From positions 62,001-126,000 of the forward strand of contig NZ_CP016313.1 of assembly GCF_001880325.1 (NCBI RefSeq): a DNA stretch of 64,000 nucleotides. The letters run 5' to 3'. This document shows positions 43,278 through 51,522 of this stretch, in pieces. The first letter of the stretch is position 1, and each line of letters begins with the position of its first letter. This DNA is from Thermus brockianus. GTDB taxonomy: Bacteria; Deinococcota; Deinococci; Deinococcales; Thermaceae. The translations under genes and the position numbers were made by a program. The notes under the pieces were generated by a model. It was given only the letters and a program-made list of their open reading frames with translations. It was not told the origin of the DNA and searched no databases.

Positions 43278-44317
43278 GGCTAGGTTTAGTGGGCGCGGGT
43301 TGGTGGGCACGGGAGGTGCATGCTCCCGCTTTCCACGGGGCAGGGGCTAGGATCCAAGGGGTCTATGCTCCGGGAAGCGCACGGGCGAAGGCCCTAGCGG
43401 AGGCGTACGGGGCCAAGGTTTACGAGGAGTACGAAGCCCTGTTGCAGGAAGTGGATGCGGTGGCCATCGCCACACCCGACGCCACGCACGTTCCTTTGGC
43501 CCTCGAGGCGGTACGCCAAGGAAAGCATATCTTCCTGGAGAAGCCAGTGGCCACCAACCTAGACGATGCGCTTATGCTTCTGCGAACGGTGGATGCGCAA
43601 GGAGTGGTGGCCATGACTGCCCTAACGGCACGAACAGACTGGGCAGCGGAGACTGCGGTTGCCTACCGGGAGCGCCTGGGTAAGGTGGTGGCCTTCAGGG
43701 GAGCCTTCCTTGCGGACTACTTGGCTGATCCCAGGGCTCCGCTTGCTTGGCGTGCTAAGCGTGTGGGCGGTGGCCCGGCAGGGGTTGTGGGAGATCTAGG
43801 GGCGCATCTTTTTGACCTAGCGGTGTGGCTTCTGGATAGCCCTTTGGGTAAGGTTTGGGCCCGGGTGGCCACCGTGTTCCCCGGAAGGGAAAATCCCGAC
43901 ATGGCCGGCGTTCTGGCGGAGGCGGAAGCGGCTTTAGGCTTCTTGGAGCTATCCCGGGTTCATCCGATACGGCCCCAGCGCCTCTACCTCGAACTGGAAG
44001 GTGAACAAGGGGCCTTGCGGGTAGTGCCGTCCTTAGCAGGTAGGGCGGAAGAGGCGAGCCTTTTTTGGAGCTCCAGGCCCGGGGCATGGGAGCCTGTGGT
44101 CTTGGATCCTTCCCTTCTTCGGGGCAGGGATCCCCAGGAGCCCTGGGGGCTTTTTCACTTCCGCGAGCTCGCCCGCCGGTTCTTGGAAGCTGTGACTAAG
44201 GGCACTTCGCCTACACCCTCTTTGAGGGATGGGGTGGCGGCCCAAGCTGTAATCCAAGCGGTTTTGGAAAGCGCATCCGAGGGGTGCGAAAAGGAAGTGT
44301 TCCCTGTTCGGGCGTAG
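43271..44317 (+). CDS. Gfo/Idh/MocA family oxidoreductase
   Basis: 348 residues from GTG 43271, overlapping the previous gene by 7 bp. Rossmann motif RLGLVGAGWWAREVHAPAF, then KHIFLEKPVATNLDDALMLL with the family E-K-P, and a C-terminal alpha/beta domain (GGGPAGVVGDLGAHLFDLAVWL with G-D-L-G-x-H). Oxidises or reduces a sugar with NAD(P). Last gene of the xyl operon. Possible substrates include xylose or inositol-like sugars; specificity is not readable. Confidence 0.85.
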   Translation: MVRLGLVGAGWWAREVHAPAFHGAGARIQGVYAPGSARAKALAEAYGAKVYEEYEALLQEVDAVAIATPDATHVPLALEAVRQGKHIFLEKPVATNLDDALMLLRTVDAQGVVAMTALTARTDWAAETAVAYRERLGKVVAFRGAFLADYLADPRAPLAWRAKRVGGGPAGVVGDLGAHLFDLAVWLLDSPLGKVWARVATVFPGRENPDMAGVLAEAEAALGFLELSRVHPIRPQRLYLELEGEQGALRVVPSLAGRAEEASLFWSSRPGAWEPVVLDPSLLRGRDPQEPWGLFHFRELARRFLEAVTKGTSPTPSLRDGVAAQAVIQAVLESASEGCEKEVFPVRA

Positions 44318-44349
44318 GGGGGCGGTAATCGCGGGGGGAGTGGAAGGTT

Positions 44350-44378
44350 CGGGCCATCCCCATGTGCGTGGGGACTGT
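44350..44378 (-). CRISPR. Solitary type I-E-like CRISPR repeat
   Basis: On the plus strand cgggccatccccatgtgcgt-ggggactgt reads, as a reverse complement, very like the 29-base type I-E repeat I recall from T. thermophilus (core agtccccacgc...tggggatgg), with about six differences concentrated in the loop. No second copy occurs at 61-bp spacing on either side. The stem tcccca/tgggga is intact. Confidence 0.4.
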
Positions 44379-45440
44379 ACATGATCCCCGCGACACAATG
44401 CCGGCTGACCTCTGCTAAATGTAAAACGCCTACATTGGCTACTCAAAGCTTCCGCCAACCTGAGGAGGTCCAGGCTCCGGATGAGGTTGCGGGCTAAGGA
44501 AGCGAGGTTCACCTGCGCTAGCAGACGCCACCAGGGCGGGGCCTCTATCCGGTGAAACCCAAGCGAAGGCACCACCCACCCCTTCTTTTTCAACCTTCAC
44601 GGCCGAGCCCAAAGGTCAAGGGGTTCTCCATTTTCCACCATCCCTCACCCCCGAATACCCAAGTAGGGCAACCAGGCTACATACCGCCCGCTCCGCCCCT
44701 TGCGAATGGGCAAGAATTCCACCTCCATGGCCTCGCGCATCCCGTTCTCTCACACATAACGCTCTTACCCCCAGTCCAGGCGCAAGGGTTCCCCTATTCC
44801 CCTTCCAGGGGCGGAAGGAAAGGGGAGCTCAGAAGGCGTGGCTTGAAGCCATGCTAGCTGGAGATGTAGCCCGCCCCAGGGCAAGATCCCAATTGAGGTG
44901 CCGGGAGTGTTCGCAGACGGCAAGCGAGAAGATGTCCAGGATCTACCCTTTCCCCTGGCATTTGATGTGGGTGTCCACGGTGCCGGGCTCCACGCTTTCT
45001 TCGCTGCTCCGAACCCTTTCCAAAAGCTCTTCCCGGTAGGCCTAGCCCTCCCCTTTGAAGGCTAAGGCGACGAGGAGGGCACACTCCCGGGCGGTAAGGG
45101 ATACCTCCCAGGCCCTCCCAGAAGGCCAGGCATTCCTCTAATCAATCCAGCTCTCAATGCCCCAACCGGAACCGGCTTACCGCAAGTCCCTAGCGGCCTG
45201 CTCTGCTTCAGGGTAGCGGTAGGCCTCCGTAGGGGCAGGGGCGGGTCTGTCCGAAGCGGGCGGCGCAGGCTGTGCTGGGGCGGAAAGGCTAAGGGCCAAC
45301 CCCTTGCCAAACCTCTCGCATCGCCTGCTTCCTTCTACCCCAAAGGGTAGAGGGTTTTTGTGGGGAGGCGGTGGAGGGGAGAGGGCAACTTCGCTACTTG
45401 CAAGCGATTTTCGTTCCCAATACCCATAAAATCCGACTGG
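44379..45440. other. Decayed intergenic region with gene fragments
   Basis: No intact gene in about 1.06 kb. Two fragments can be read on the minus strand. At 44393-44593, SLGFHRIEAPPWWRLLAQVN followed by LASLARNLIRSLDLLRLAEA resembles a transposase tail. At about 44905-45110, LTARECALLVALAFKGEG, a stop, then YREELLERVRSSEESVEPGT and VDTHIK resemble the winged-helix effector domain of an OmpR-type response regulator with internal stops. The rest shows no coding pattern. Confidence 0.5.
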
Positions 45441-45445
45441 AATAC

Positions 45446-45474
45446 TTGACTTTCTCCGCGCCTTCCCTTACGCT
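45446..45474 (+). promoter_or_regulatory. Putative promoter of the haem/iron operon
   Basis: TTGACT (45446-45451), 17-bp spacer, TACGCT (45469-45474), then aagaggaggtg before the GTG start at 45496. I see no clear Fur- or DtxR-type palindrome. Confidence 0.45.
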
Positions 45475-45495
45475 CCTCCAAGAGGAGGTGAGGGC

Positions 45496-45816
45496 GTGTT
45501 CGTAGTCATGAACCGCATCCCAGTAAAACCCGAGTATGCCGAGCGGTTTGAAGAGGTTTTCCGCACCCGGGCCCGTTTGGTGGACCGGATGCCAGGTTTT
45601 ATCCGCAACCTGGTCTTGCGACCCCAAAACCCCGGGGACCCTTACGTCGTGCTTACCCTTTGGGAAAGCGAGGAAGCCTTCCGTGCCTGGACGGAAAGCC
45701 CTGAGTTCAAGGAAGGGCATGCCCGAAGCGGGACCTTGCCAAGAGAAGCCTTTGCGGGGCCGAATAGACTGGAAGTGTTCCAGGTGATTTTGGACTCGGA
45801 GGTGGAAGGTGATTGA
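45496..45816 (+). CDS. IsdG/HmoA-like haem-degrading monooxygenase
   Basis: 106 residues from GTG 45496 (gaggaggt upstream). An antibiotic-biosynthesis-monooxygenase fold protein with the IsdG catalytic pattern: Asn6 in MFVVMNRIPV, Trp65 in FRAWTESPEF and His75 in KEGHAR, ten residues after the Trp as in IsdG. PYVVLTLWESEEAF is the typical central strand. It would open the haem ring in the cytoplasm to release iron from haem imported by the downstream transporter. First gene of a ten-gene operon. Confidence 0.85.
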   Translation: MFVVMNRIPVKPEYAERFEEVFRTRARLVDRMPGFIRNLVLRPQNPGDPYVVLTLWESEEAFRAWTESPEFKEGHARSGTLPREAFAGPNRLEVFQVILDSEVEGD

Positions 45817-46426
45817 GAGCCCTCCCGTCTGGGCTTTACTGAAGCGGGCTAGGGAGCGGATTTACACTTTGCCCAACTCCTTCCCCGGCTTTACCGCAAA
45901 CGTGGCCCTCTACCTTAAGGGCCTTTGGTACTTCGGGGAGGTGCGGGTGGAGGGGTTCCATCCAGAGGTGCACCTGCCCGAGGACATGGGGTCCATAGCG
46001 GAAAAGGAGCTGGCTTCCCTCCTCGGCCACCGCCGGCCCATCCCCTTTGAGGAGGGGGAAGGCCGGTACGCCATGCGCCTGGTGGAGGAGGGTCCATTGG
46101 GTACCGTCATCGCCTTAGACGACCCTTTCCGCTCCCGGATCTGGGTGCGCCATGGCCGCATAGAGATCATCGAGCGGAATATGGCGGAAGGTTCCTTCCG
46201 CATCCACCTCGAGGCCTGGGAGGAGGTGGGCGAGAAGCTTTTGCCCAAACGTTTCTTCGTGATCTACCGGGACCCCAAAGGAGGGATCCTTAAGGTAGAG
46301 CGATTCCGGGATACTTACGCACCCTTGGCCGGGCTATGGCTTCCCGTGGAGCGGGAGGTGGTGGTGGAGGGAGCGGGCATGGAAACCCTGGTCCTGCGTC
46401 TGGAGAACGTGGAGGTGCGCGCATGA
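45809..46426 (+). CDS. DUF3386-like protein
   Basis: 205 residues from a GTG that overlaps the previous stop. Recognisable blocks are RARERIYTLPNSFPGFTANV, LWYFGEVRVEGFHPEV, and a C-terminal LPKRFFVIYRDPKGGI followed by YAPLAGLWLPVEREVVVEGA. This resembles DUF3386, best known in cyanobacteria, a predicted lipid- or haem-handling beta-rich protein. No signal peptide. Its stop overlaps the start of the binding-protein gene (ATGATG). Role unknown; the operon suggests haem or iron handling. Confidence 0.6.
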   Translation: MIESPPVWALLKRARERIYTLPNSFPGFTANVALYLKGLWYFGEVRVEGFHPEVHLPEDMGSIAEKELASLLGHRRPIPFEEGEGRYAMRLVEEGPLGTVIALDDPFRSRIWVRHGRIEIIERNMAEGSFRIHLEAWEEVGEKLLPKRFFVIYRDPKGGILKVERFRDTYAPLAGLWLPVEREVVVEGAGMETLVLRLENVEVRA

Positions 46427-47331
46427 TGGGGAGAAACGGCTTGGTATTTTGGGCCTTTCTTTCGTTGGTGGCTTGGGCGCAGCCCTACCGCCTGGTAGAC
46501 GCCACCGGCAAAGCGGTGGAGGTGCGCTCCGTAGAGCGCATCGTTAGCCTGGATGGTATCACCACGGAGATCCTCTTCGCCCTGGGGGTGGGGGATAAGG
46601 TGGTGGGCCGGGACGACTCCAGCTACTATCCGCCCCAGGTGCTCCGGCTTCCCAGCGTGGGGTACCAGTTCCGCCTCTCCGCCGAGGGCATCCTGTCCCT
46701 AAAACCCACCCTTGTCATCGGTCGGGAGGATGTGCGGCCGCCCCAAGTTCTGGACCAGCTACGCCAAGCAGGGGTGGATGTGGTCCTGGTACCTACGGAG
46801 CCCAGCATAGCGGGTGCCAAGCGCAAGATCCGGGTGGTGGCGCAAGCAGTGGGCCAGGCCGAAAGGGGGGAAGCCCTGGTCCGGGCCCTGGAGCGGGACC
46901 TTCTGGCCCTGCGCGCCTTCCAAGCCCAGCACGCATCTAAGCGGCTAAGGGGCCTTTTCCTCTACCTAAGGGGCCCTGGCACCACTTTCGTTTGCGGGGA
47001 AGGGAGCACCCCCGTGGGGGTTATGGAACTTGCGGGGCTGGAGAACGCTGCCAAGGGCATACGGGAGTGCCAACCCATGACCGCAGAGAGCGTGGTGGCC
47101 GCCCAGCCGGACGTCCTCGTGGTCTTCAAGAGGGGTTTGGAGAGCGTGGGGGGCCTCGAGGGGCTCTTGAAACTGCCGGGAATCGCCCAGACCCCTGCGG
47201 GGCAGAACCGGCGGGTGGTGGCCATGGACGACCTCTACCTCGGGAGCTTCGGGCCTCGGGCAGGCCGGGCCGCCTTGGACCTCTTTCGGGCGGCTTACCT
47301 AATGAGCGGCTTTGTGGAGGTGGGACCTTGA
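46423..47331 (+). CDS. hmuT: Haem ABC importer binding protein (HmuT/BtuF-like)
   Basis: 302 residues. Two adjacent ATGs overlap the upstream stop; ggaggt lies 7 bp before the first. Signal peptide GLVFWAFLSLVAWAQ. Cluster-A/TroA-like binding-protein fold: RIVSLDGITTEILFALGVGD, LKPTLVIGREDVRPPQVLDQ, GVDVVLVPTEPS and RRVVAMDDLYLGSFGPRAG. A haem ligand is inferred from the IsdG-like enzyme and HmuUV-type partners; vitamin B12 or a siderophore cannot be excluded. Confidence 0.85.
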   Translation: MMGRNGLVFWAFLSLVAWAQPYRLVDATGKAVEVRSVERIVSLDGITTEILFALGVGDKVVGRDDSSYYPPQVLRLPSVGYQFRLSAEGILSLKPTLVIGREDVRPPQVLDQLRQAGVDVVLVPTEPSIAGAKRKIRVVAQAVGQAERGEALVRALERDLLALRAFQAQHASKRLRGLFLYLRGPGTTFVCGEGSTPVGVMELAGLENAAKGIRECQPMTAESVVAAQPDVLVVFKRGLESVGGLEGLLKLPGIAQTPAGQNRRVVAMDDLYLGSFGPRAGRAALDLFRAAYLMSGFVEVGP

Positions 47332-47438
47332 GGTCGTACCTTCTGCTTCGCGCTTACTTCAAGGCGGCCCTCCTTCTTGCCTTCCTGAGAAAGCCCTTGG
47401 CGAAAAGCCCGGAGGCCTTCTGGAGGGAGGTGCCGTGA
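47328..47438 (+). CDS. Small ORF of 36 codons between hmuT and hmuU
   Basis: TTG at 47328 overlaps the hmuT stop, and the ORF's own stop overlaps the hmuU GTG, so it fills exactly the gap between the two genes. The product begins LRSYLLLRAYFKAALLLAFL and ends RKPLAKSPEAFWREVP: a short amphipathic or membrane-seeking helix, then a charged tail. Perfect double coupling argues for a real gene. No family recognised. Confidence 0.5.
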   Translation: MRSYLLLRAYFKAALLLAFLRKPLAKSPEAFWREVP

Positions 47439-48466
47439 TACGGGGCCTTTCCTCACCCCGCTTCCGCCGTTACCGGTTGGTTCTGCTGGCACTTGCCGTG
47501 TTGGTGGCTTTGTCCCTCCTCTTGGGGGCAGGCCTCGGGGCCTATCCCATCCCGCCTTTGGCGATTCCCAGCATTCTCCTTAGGGGCGAGGGGGTGGAGT
47601 ACCAGGTGCTCACCGCCCTTCGTTTTCCCCGGGTGCTGGGGGCAGCCCTGGTGGGGGCCCTCCTTGCCCTGGCAGGGGCGGTGCTGCAGGGCCTCTTTCG
47701 CAACCCCCTGGTGGACCCTGGCCTGATTGGGGTGTCCTCGGGGGCGGCTTTGGGGGCGGCCATTTTCATCGTCCTGTGGCCCGGAGCCGGGGCACTTGAG
47801 GTCTACGCTCTGCCGGTCTTTGCCTTTTTGGGTGGGCTTCTCGCCACCCATCTCCTTTGGCGCTTGGCCCAAACCGCCTTTGGGGTGCAGGTGACGGTTC
47901 TCCTCCTTTCCGGCATCGCCCTGAACGCCTTGGTGGGTGCGGGGATCGGCCTACTCACCTTCCTCGCCAGCGAGGAGGAGCTGCGTAGCCTCACCTTTTG
48001 GACCTTGGGTGGTTTCTCGGCCTTAACCTGGCGCCTCCTTTTGGCCGGGCTCCCCCTGGCTCTGGTTTCCTCCCTACTTCTTCTGCCCTTGGCCCGTCCT
48101 CTAAATGCCTTGGCCTTGGGAGAGCGGGAGGCGTTCCACCTTGGGGTGGACCTCGAGGCCCTCAAGCGCCGGGCAGTGACGGGGGCCGCCTTGGGGGTAG
48201 GGGTGGCGGTGGCCCTAGCGGGGGGTGTGGGGTTTTTGGGCTTGGTAGCCCCCCATCTTTTCCGCCTCATGGCGGGGCCCGACCACCGGTACCTGCTTCC
48301 GGGAGCGGCCCTTTTGGGGGCGGTGCTGGCGGTGGTGGCGGATCTCCTGGCCCGTACCCTGGCCGCTCCGGCGGAGATTCCCGTGGGGGTGGTGACGGCC
48401 CTTTTGGGAGGGCCTTTCTTCCTCTACTTAGTCCTGCGGTACAAGCGGGAGGTGTACCGTGCTTGA
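47435..48466 (+). CDS. hmuU: Haem/iron ABC importer permease (FecCD family)
   Basis: 343 residues from GTG 47435. FecCD/BtuC architecture with about ten membrane segments. Signature blocks LRFPRVLGAALVGALLALAG, GAVLQGLFRNPLVDPGLIGV, SSGAALGAAIFIVL, and the ATPase-contact region GVGFLGLVAPHLFRLMAGPD. C-terminal AEIPVGVVTALLGGPFFLYL is also typical. Overlaps hmuV by 8 bp. Confidence 0.92.
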   Translation: MIRGLSSPRFRRYRLVLLALAVLVALSLLLGAGLGAYPIPPLAIPSILLRGEGVEYQVLTALRFPRVLGAALVGALLALAGAVLQGLFRNPLVDPGLIGVSSGAALGAAIFIVLWPGAGALEVYALPVFAFLGGLLATHLLWRLAQTAFGVQVTVLLLSGIALNALVGAGIGLLTFLASEEELRSLTFWTLGGFSALTWRLLLAGLPLALVSSLLLLPLARPLNALALGEREAFHLGVDLEALKRRAVTGAALGVGVAVALAGGVGFLGLVAPHLFRLMAGPDHRYLLPGAALLGAVLAVVADLLARTLAAPAEIPVGVVTALLGGPFFLYLVLRYKREVYRA

Positions 48467-49241
48467 GGCGAGAAATCTCGGTTACTGCGTGGGGGACCGC
48501 TGGCTCTTAAAGGGCGTGGACCTTGCCGTGCGCCCTGGAGAGTTCCTGGCCGTGCTTGGCCCAAACGGGAGTGGCAAGACCACCCTGCTCCGGCTCCTTG
48601 CGGGGGAACTTTCCCCCTCGGAAGGAGGAGTATGGCTTCAGGAGCGTGCCCTGGCTGCCTACAGCCCGCAAGACTTGGCCCGGGTGCGGGCGGTCCTTTC
48701 CCAGATCCGCGAGGTGGGCTTTCCCTACACCGCCTACGAGGTGGCCTTCTTGGGCCGCCTTCCCCACCTTTGGGGAAGGCGGGAGCGGGAGGAGGACCAC
48801 GCCAAGGTCCAAGTGGCCCTGGAGCGCGTTCAGGCTGGGGACCTCACGGAGAGGCTTTTCCCGAGCCTCTCCGGTGGGGAGGCCATGCGGGTGGAGGTGG
48901 CGCGGCTTTTGGCCCAGGAAGGGCGGCTTTTTCTCCTGGACGAGCCCACCAATCACCTAGACCCGCGGTACGCCCTAGAGCTCCTTTGCCTTTTCCGGGC
49001 CTTGACCTACGAGGGAAGGGGTGTGGTGGCGGTACTGCACGACCTGAACCTGGCAGGCCTTTTTGCTGACCGCATCCTTCTCCTGAAAAAAGGAAGGCCC
49101 GTGGCTTATGGCCCCTCTCAGGCGGTGTTGGACCCAAGCTTGCTGGAAGAGGTCTATGAGGTGCCCTTCCGCGCCCTAGGAAACCCTGAGGGCTTCCGCT
49201 TCTTCCTGCCCATGCCTAGGGAGGTGGTGCATGGAGCCTGA
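48459..49241 (+). CDS. hmuV: Haem/iron ABC importer ATPase
   Basis: 260 residues from GTG 48459. Walker [21 protein letters not shown], HmuV-like [14 protein letters not shown] and [16 protein letters not shown], signature [18 protein letters not shown], Walker [16 protein letters not shown]-loop [20 protein letters not shown]. The signature has [11 protein letters not shown] where SGGEQQRV is common. Overlaps the next gene by 11 bp. Confidence 0.92.
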   Translation: MLEARNLGYCVGDRWLLKGVDLAVRPGEFLAVLGPNGSGKTTLLRLLAGELSPSEGGVWLQERALAAYSPQDLARVRAVLSQIREVGFPYTAYEVAFLGRLPHLWGRREREEDHAKVQVALERVQAGDLTERLFPSLSGGEAMRVEVARLLAQEGRLFLLDEPTNHLDPRYALELLCLFRALTYEGRGVVAVLHDLNLAGLFADRILLLKKGRPVAYGPSQAVLDPSLLEEVYEVPFRALGNPEGFRFFLPMPREVVHGA

Positions 49242-49542
49242 CCACACCCGGGTGGTGGCCCGGCTTTCCGAAACCCGTTACCTTTCCCGGTGCGCCTGCA
49301 ACCGGGGAACCTACCACCTGCATTGGGATGCGGCCACCTTTCGCCTCACCCCCGAGGGGCTTCTCTTTTTGGCCCAGGTGCTTAAGGACCTGTTGGCCCG
49401 GGGCGGGGGTGGGGTGGTTTGGCTTGGGGCGGTGGGCCTTCGTTTCCAGGAGGCAGAGGGGCAGGACCTGCTCCGCCTTTTGCAGCAGGGTCTTGTGTTG
49501 CCGGATGCGCTTTCAATGGGGTACTTCCGGCACCTGAACTAG
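49231..49542 (+). CDS. Unrecognised 103-residue protein of the haem operon
   Basis: Starts [20 protein letters not shown], then CACNRGTYHLHWDAATFRLT: two cysteines separated by one residue followed by two histidines, a plausible metal- or haem-binding cluster. The C-terminal half is a leucine-rich alpha/beta segment (GLLFLAQVLKDLLA, AVGLRFQEAEGQDLLRLLQQ). It overlaps hmuV and lies 9 bp before the next gene. I do not recognise a family. The small size, lack of signal peptide and position suggest a cytoplasmic accessory factor for iron or haem. Confidence 0.65.
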   Translation: MEPDHTRVVARLSETRYLSRCACNRGTYHLHWDAATFRLTPEGLLFLAQVLKDLLARGGGGVVWLGAVGLRFQEAEGQDLLRLLQQGLVLPDALSMGYFRHLN

Positions 49543-49551
49543 GGGGTGGCT

Positions 49552-50463
49552 ATGCGGGCGAAGGTTGTGCTCTGTGGCGTTTTGGTTTCTTGGGCTTTGG
49601 CTCAAGGGGCCTGCCCGGGGGAACGGGTGGCCCATGACCTTGGGGCAGTCTGTGTGGCTAAGCCACCGGAGCGGGTAGCGGTGTTGGACTGGCGCCCCCT
49701 CGAGGATCTCCTCCTTTTGGGTGTACGCCCCGTGGCGGGGGCTGACCTGGCGGATTTCCCCAAGTGGGTCAAGATGCGGCTACCGGAGGGGATTTTGGAC
49801 GTGGGCGGGCGCACGAGCCCAAGCCTGGAGCGGTTGGCCTCCCTTAAGCCCGATCTCATCCTGGGCTACACCGGGTTTCAAGGCAGACTCTACCCCGAGC
49901 TTTCCCGCCTCGCCCCCACGGCCCTTTACGACTACCTGCCCCCAGGCGGGCAGCTTGCCGCCATGCGCCGCCACTTCCTCCTGCACGCTCGCTTGGTGGG
50001 GAAGGAGCGGGAAGGGGGGAGGCTTCTGACCGAGTTGGACCGGTTTCTCCAGCAAACGGCCTCTGCCCTCCAGCAGGCGGGTTTAGGGGGTAGGCCCTTC
50101 CTTCTGGTACAAGCTTGGGCCCGGGAAAGGGTCTACAACGTCTTTACCCGAGACACCCTCGCCTCTGAGCTCCTAGAGGCCGTGGGCTTGGTCAATGCCT
50201 GGAAGGGCAAAGCGGAAGCCTACGGGCTTTCGCGCGTGGGGCCGGAAGGGCTTGTGCGGTTGGTGGGGGAAAACCCGGGCGTCCAGGTCTTCCTGATCGC
50301 CCAACCGGAAAACAACCCCTTAGCCGATCCCGCGGTGGGACCGTTGCTGCGCTTGGCCCGTGCCCGGGTGGTGGCCTTGGACCCCAGCACCTGGACCTAT
50401 GGGGGTCCCCACTCTGCCCGGGTTTTGGTGGAAGAGGTGCGGCGCGTGCTCTTGGGGAGGTGA
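49552..50463 (+). CDS. Iron-siderophore-type ABC binding protein (FecB/FhuD-like)
   Basis: 303 residues; ATG 49552 is preceded by agggggtgg, better than a GTG six bases earlier. Signal peptide KVVLCGVLVSWALAQG. Binding-protein blocks PPERVAVLDWRPLEDLLLLG, RTSPSLERLASLKPDLILGY, and SRVGPEGLVRLVGENPGVQV. A second binding protein with the same HmuUV importer may widen its ligand range. Four bases separate it from the imelysin gene. Confidence 0.85.
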   Translation: MRAKVVLCGVLVSWALAQGACPGERVAHDLGAVCVAKPPERVAVLDWRPLEDLLLLGVRPVAGADLADFPKWVKMRLPEGILDVGGRTSPSLERLASLKPDLILGYTGFQGRLYPELSRLAPTALYDYLPPGGQLAAMRRHFLLHARLVGKEREGGRLLTELDRFLQQTASALQQAGLGGRPFLLVQAWARERVYNVFTRDTLASELLEAVGLVNAWKGKAEAYGLSRVGPEGLVRLVGENPGVQVFLIAQPENNPLADPAVGPLLRLARARVVALDPSTWTYGGPHSARVLVEEVRRVLLGR

Positions 50464-50466
50464 GCC

Positions 50467-51519
50467 GTGCGGAGGTACGTTCTTTGGGCAGTCATCGGGC
50501 TTTTGGGTATGGCAGGGGCGCAAGGGCTAAAGGAGGGCCTGGCGGCCACGGTGTCCCCCTTGCTGGAAGGCCTTGTAGGGCAAACCCGCCTCTTGGCCCA
50601 GGCGTCGGAGGCCTATGCCGCAAACCCTAGCACCGAAGGCCTCCATCGCCTGCAGCTCCTTTGGCACGCCGCCCGGGACTACTGGGAGGAGCTAGAGGCC
50701 TTCGCCTTCGGTCCGGTGGGGGATTACGATCCCTACCTGGACACCTGGCCCATAAGCCTCGAGGACCTGAAACGCTCTGTGGGGGTTCCGGTAGAGAACC
50801 TTCCCCCGGAGGTACGGGGGTTTCATGCCCTGGAATACCTGCTTTTCCAGGAGCCCCCGCAGGACGCCGGGACCCTACACCACCTAGTCCTTTTGGCCCA
50901 GGATCTCGCCCGCCAGGTCCAGGCCTTGCGTGAGCGCTACGGGGCCTACCTTGAAACGGCCTCGGACGAGGAACTCGCCGCAGAGCTCTACGCCGCAAGC
51001 CTAGAGCTCGCCGAGGAGCTCTTTGCGGAAAAGCTCAAAAATCCGGAAAGCCCTTACGCGCGGCGTTCGGCGGAGGATTACCAGGCCAACGGCCGTGGCC
51101 TGGCCCAGGCCCTAGCCTTGCTCCCCACCGGGGGAACCCCTTGGGCTTTGGCCTTGGCCTTGCGCGCGGCCCTCGCCGACCTGCCCAGCCCCTTAGAGGA
51201 GGCTTGGGGCGATAGCCGGGTAGCCAAGGCCCAAGCCCAGGCGGAAGCCCTGTACCAAGCCCTTGCGAAAACGCCGGTGGGTGGCGCCAAAGAGCGGGCG
51301 CGGCTTTGGCTCCGTACCTTCCGCGAGGAATACCTCGGGGAAGGGGAGGTGGACGAGGGGCTTGCTGCCTTGGAAGGCTTAGAGATGGCGTTGCAAAGCC
51401 TGTCCCAACGGGAAGAGGCCCAACAAATCCTGGAAGTGCTTCGGTCCAAGGTGCAGGCCGGGGCTCCCGCCGAGGAGGTGGACCCCTTGGTTCGCGCGTT
51501 GGAGGACCTTCTGCGCTAG
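50467..51519 (+). CDS. Imelysin-family iron-binding protein (EfeO/IrpA-like, M75)
   Basis: 350 residues from GTG 50467. Signal peptide YVLWAVIGLLGMAGAQG. The imelysin motif G-x-H-x-x-E is present in VRGFHALEYLLFQEPPQ near residue 118, with a second-half repeat. All-helical two-bundle protein, exported. Imelysins are iron-regulated proteins implicated in iron uptake. They are often paired with a DUF1111-type di-haem protein, as here. Confidence 0.85.
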   Translation: MRRYVLWAVIGLLGMAGAQGLKEGLAATVSPLLEGLVGQTRLLAQASEAYAANPSTEGLHRLQLLWHAARDYWEELEAFAFGPVGDYDPYLDTWPISLEDLKRSVGVPVENLPPEVRGFHALEYLLFQEPPQDAGTLHHLVLLAQDLARQVQALRERYGAYLETASDEELAAELYAASLELAEELFAEKLKNPESPYARRSAEDYQANGRGLAQALALLPTGGTPWALALALRAALADLPSPLEEAWGDSRVAKAQAQAEALYQALAKTPVGGAKERARLWLRTFREEYLGEGEVDEGLAALEGLEMALQSLSQREEAQQILEVLRSKVQAGAPAEEVDPLVRALEDLLR

Positions 51520-51522
51520 GGG

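Noticed and set aside
44350-44378. Terminator for the xyl operon at the I-E-like repeat
   Set aside because: The hairpin is short, 32 bp after the stop, and lacks a T-run. Similarity to the I-E repeat explains it better, though partial termination is not excluded.
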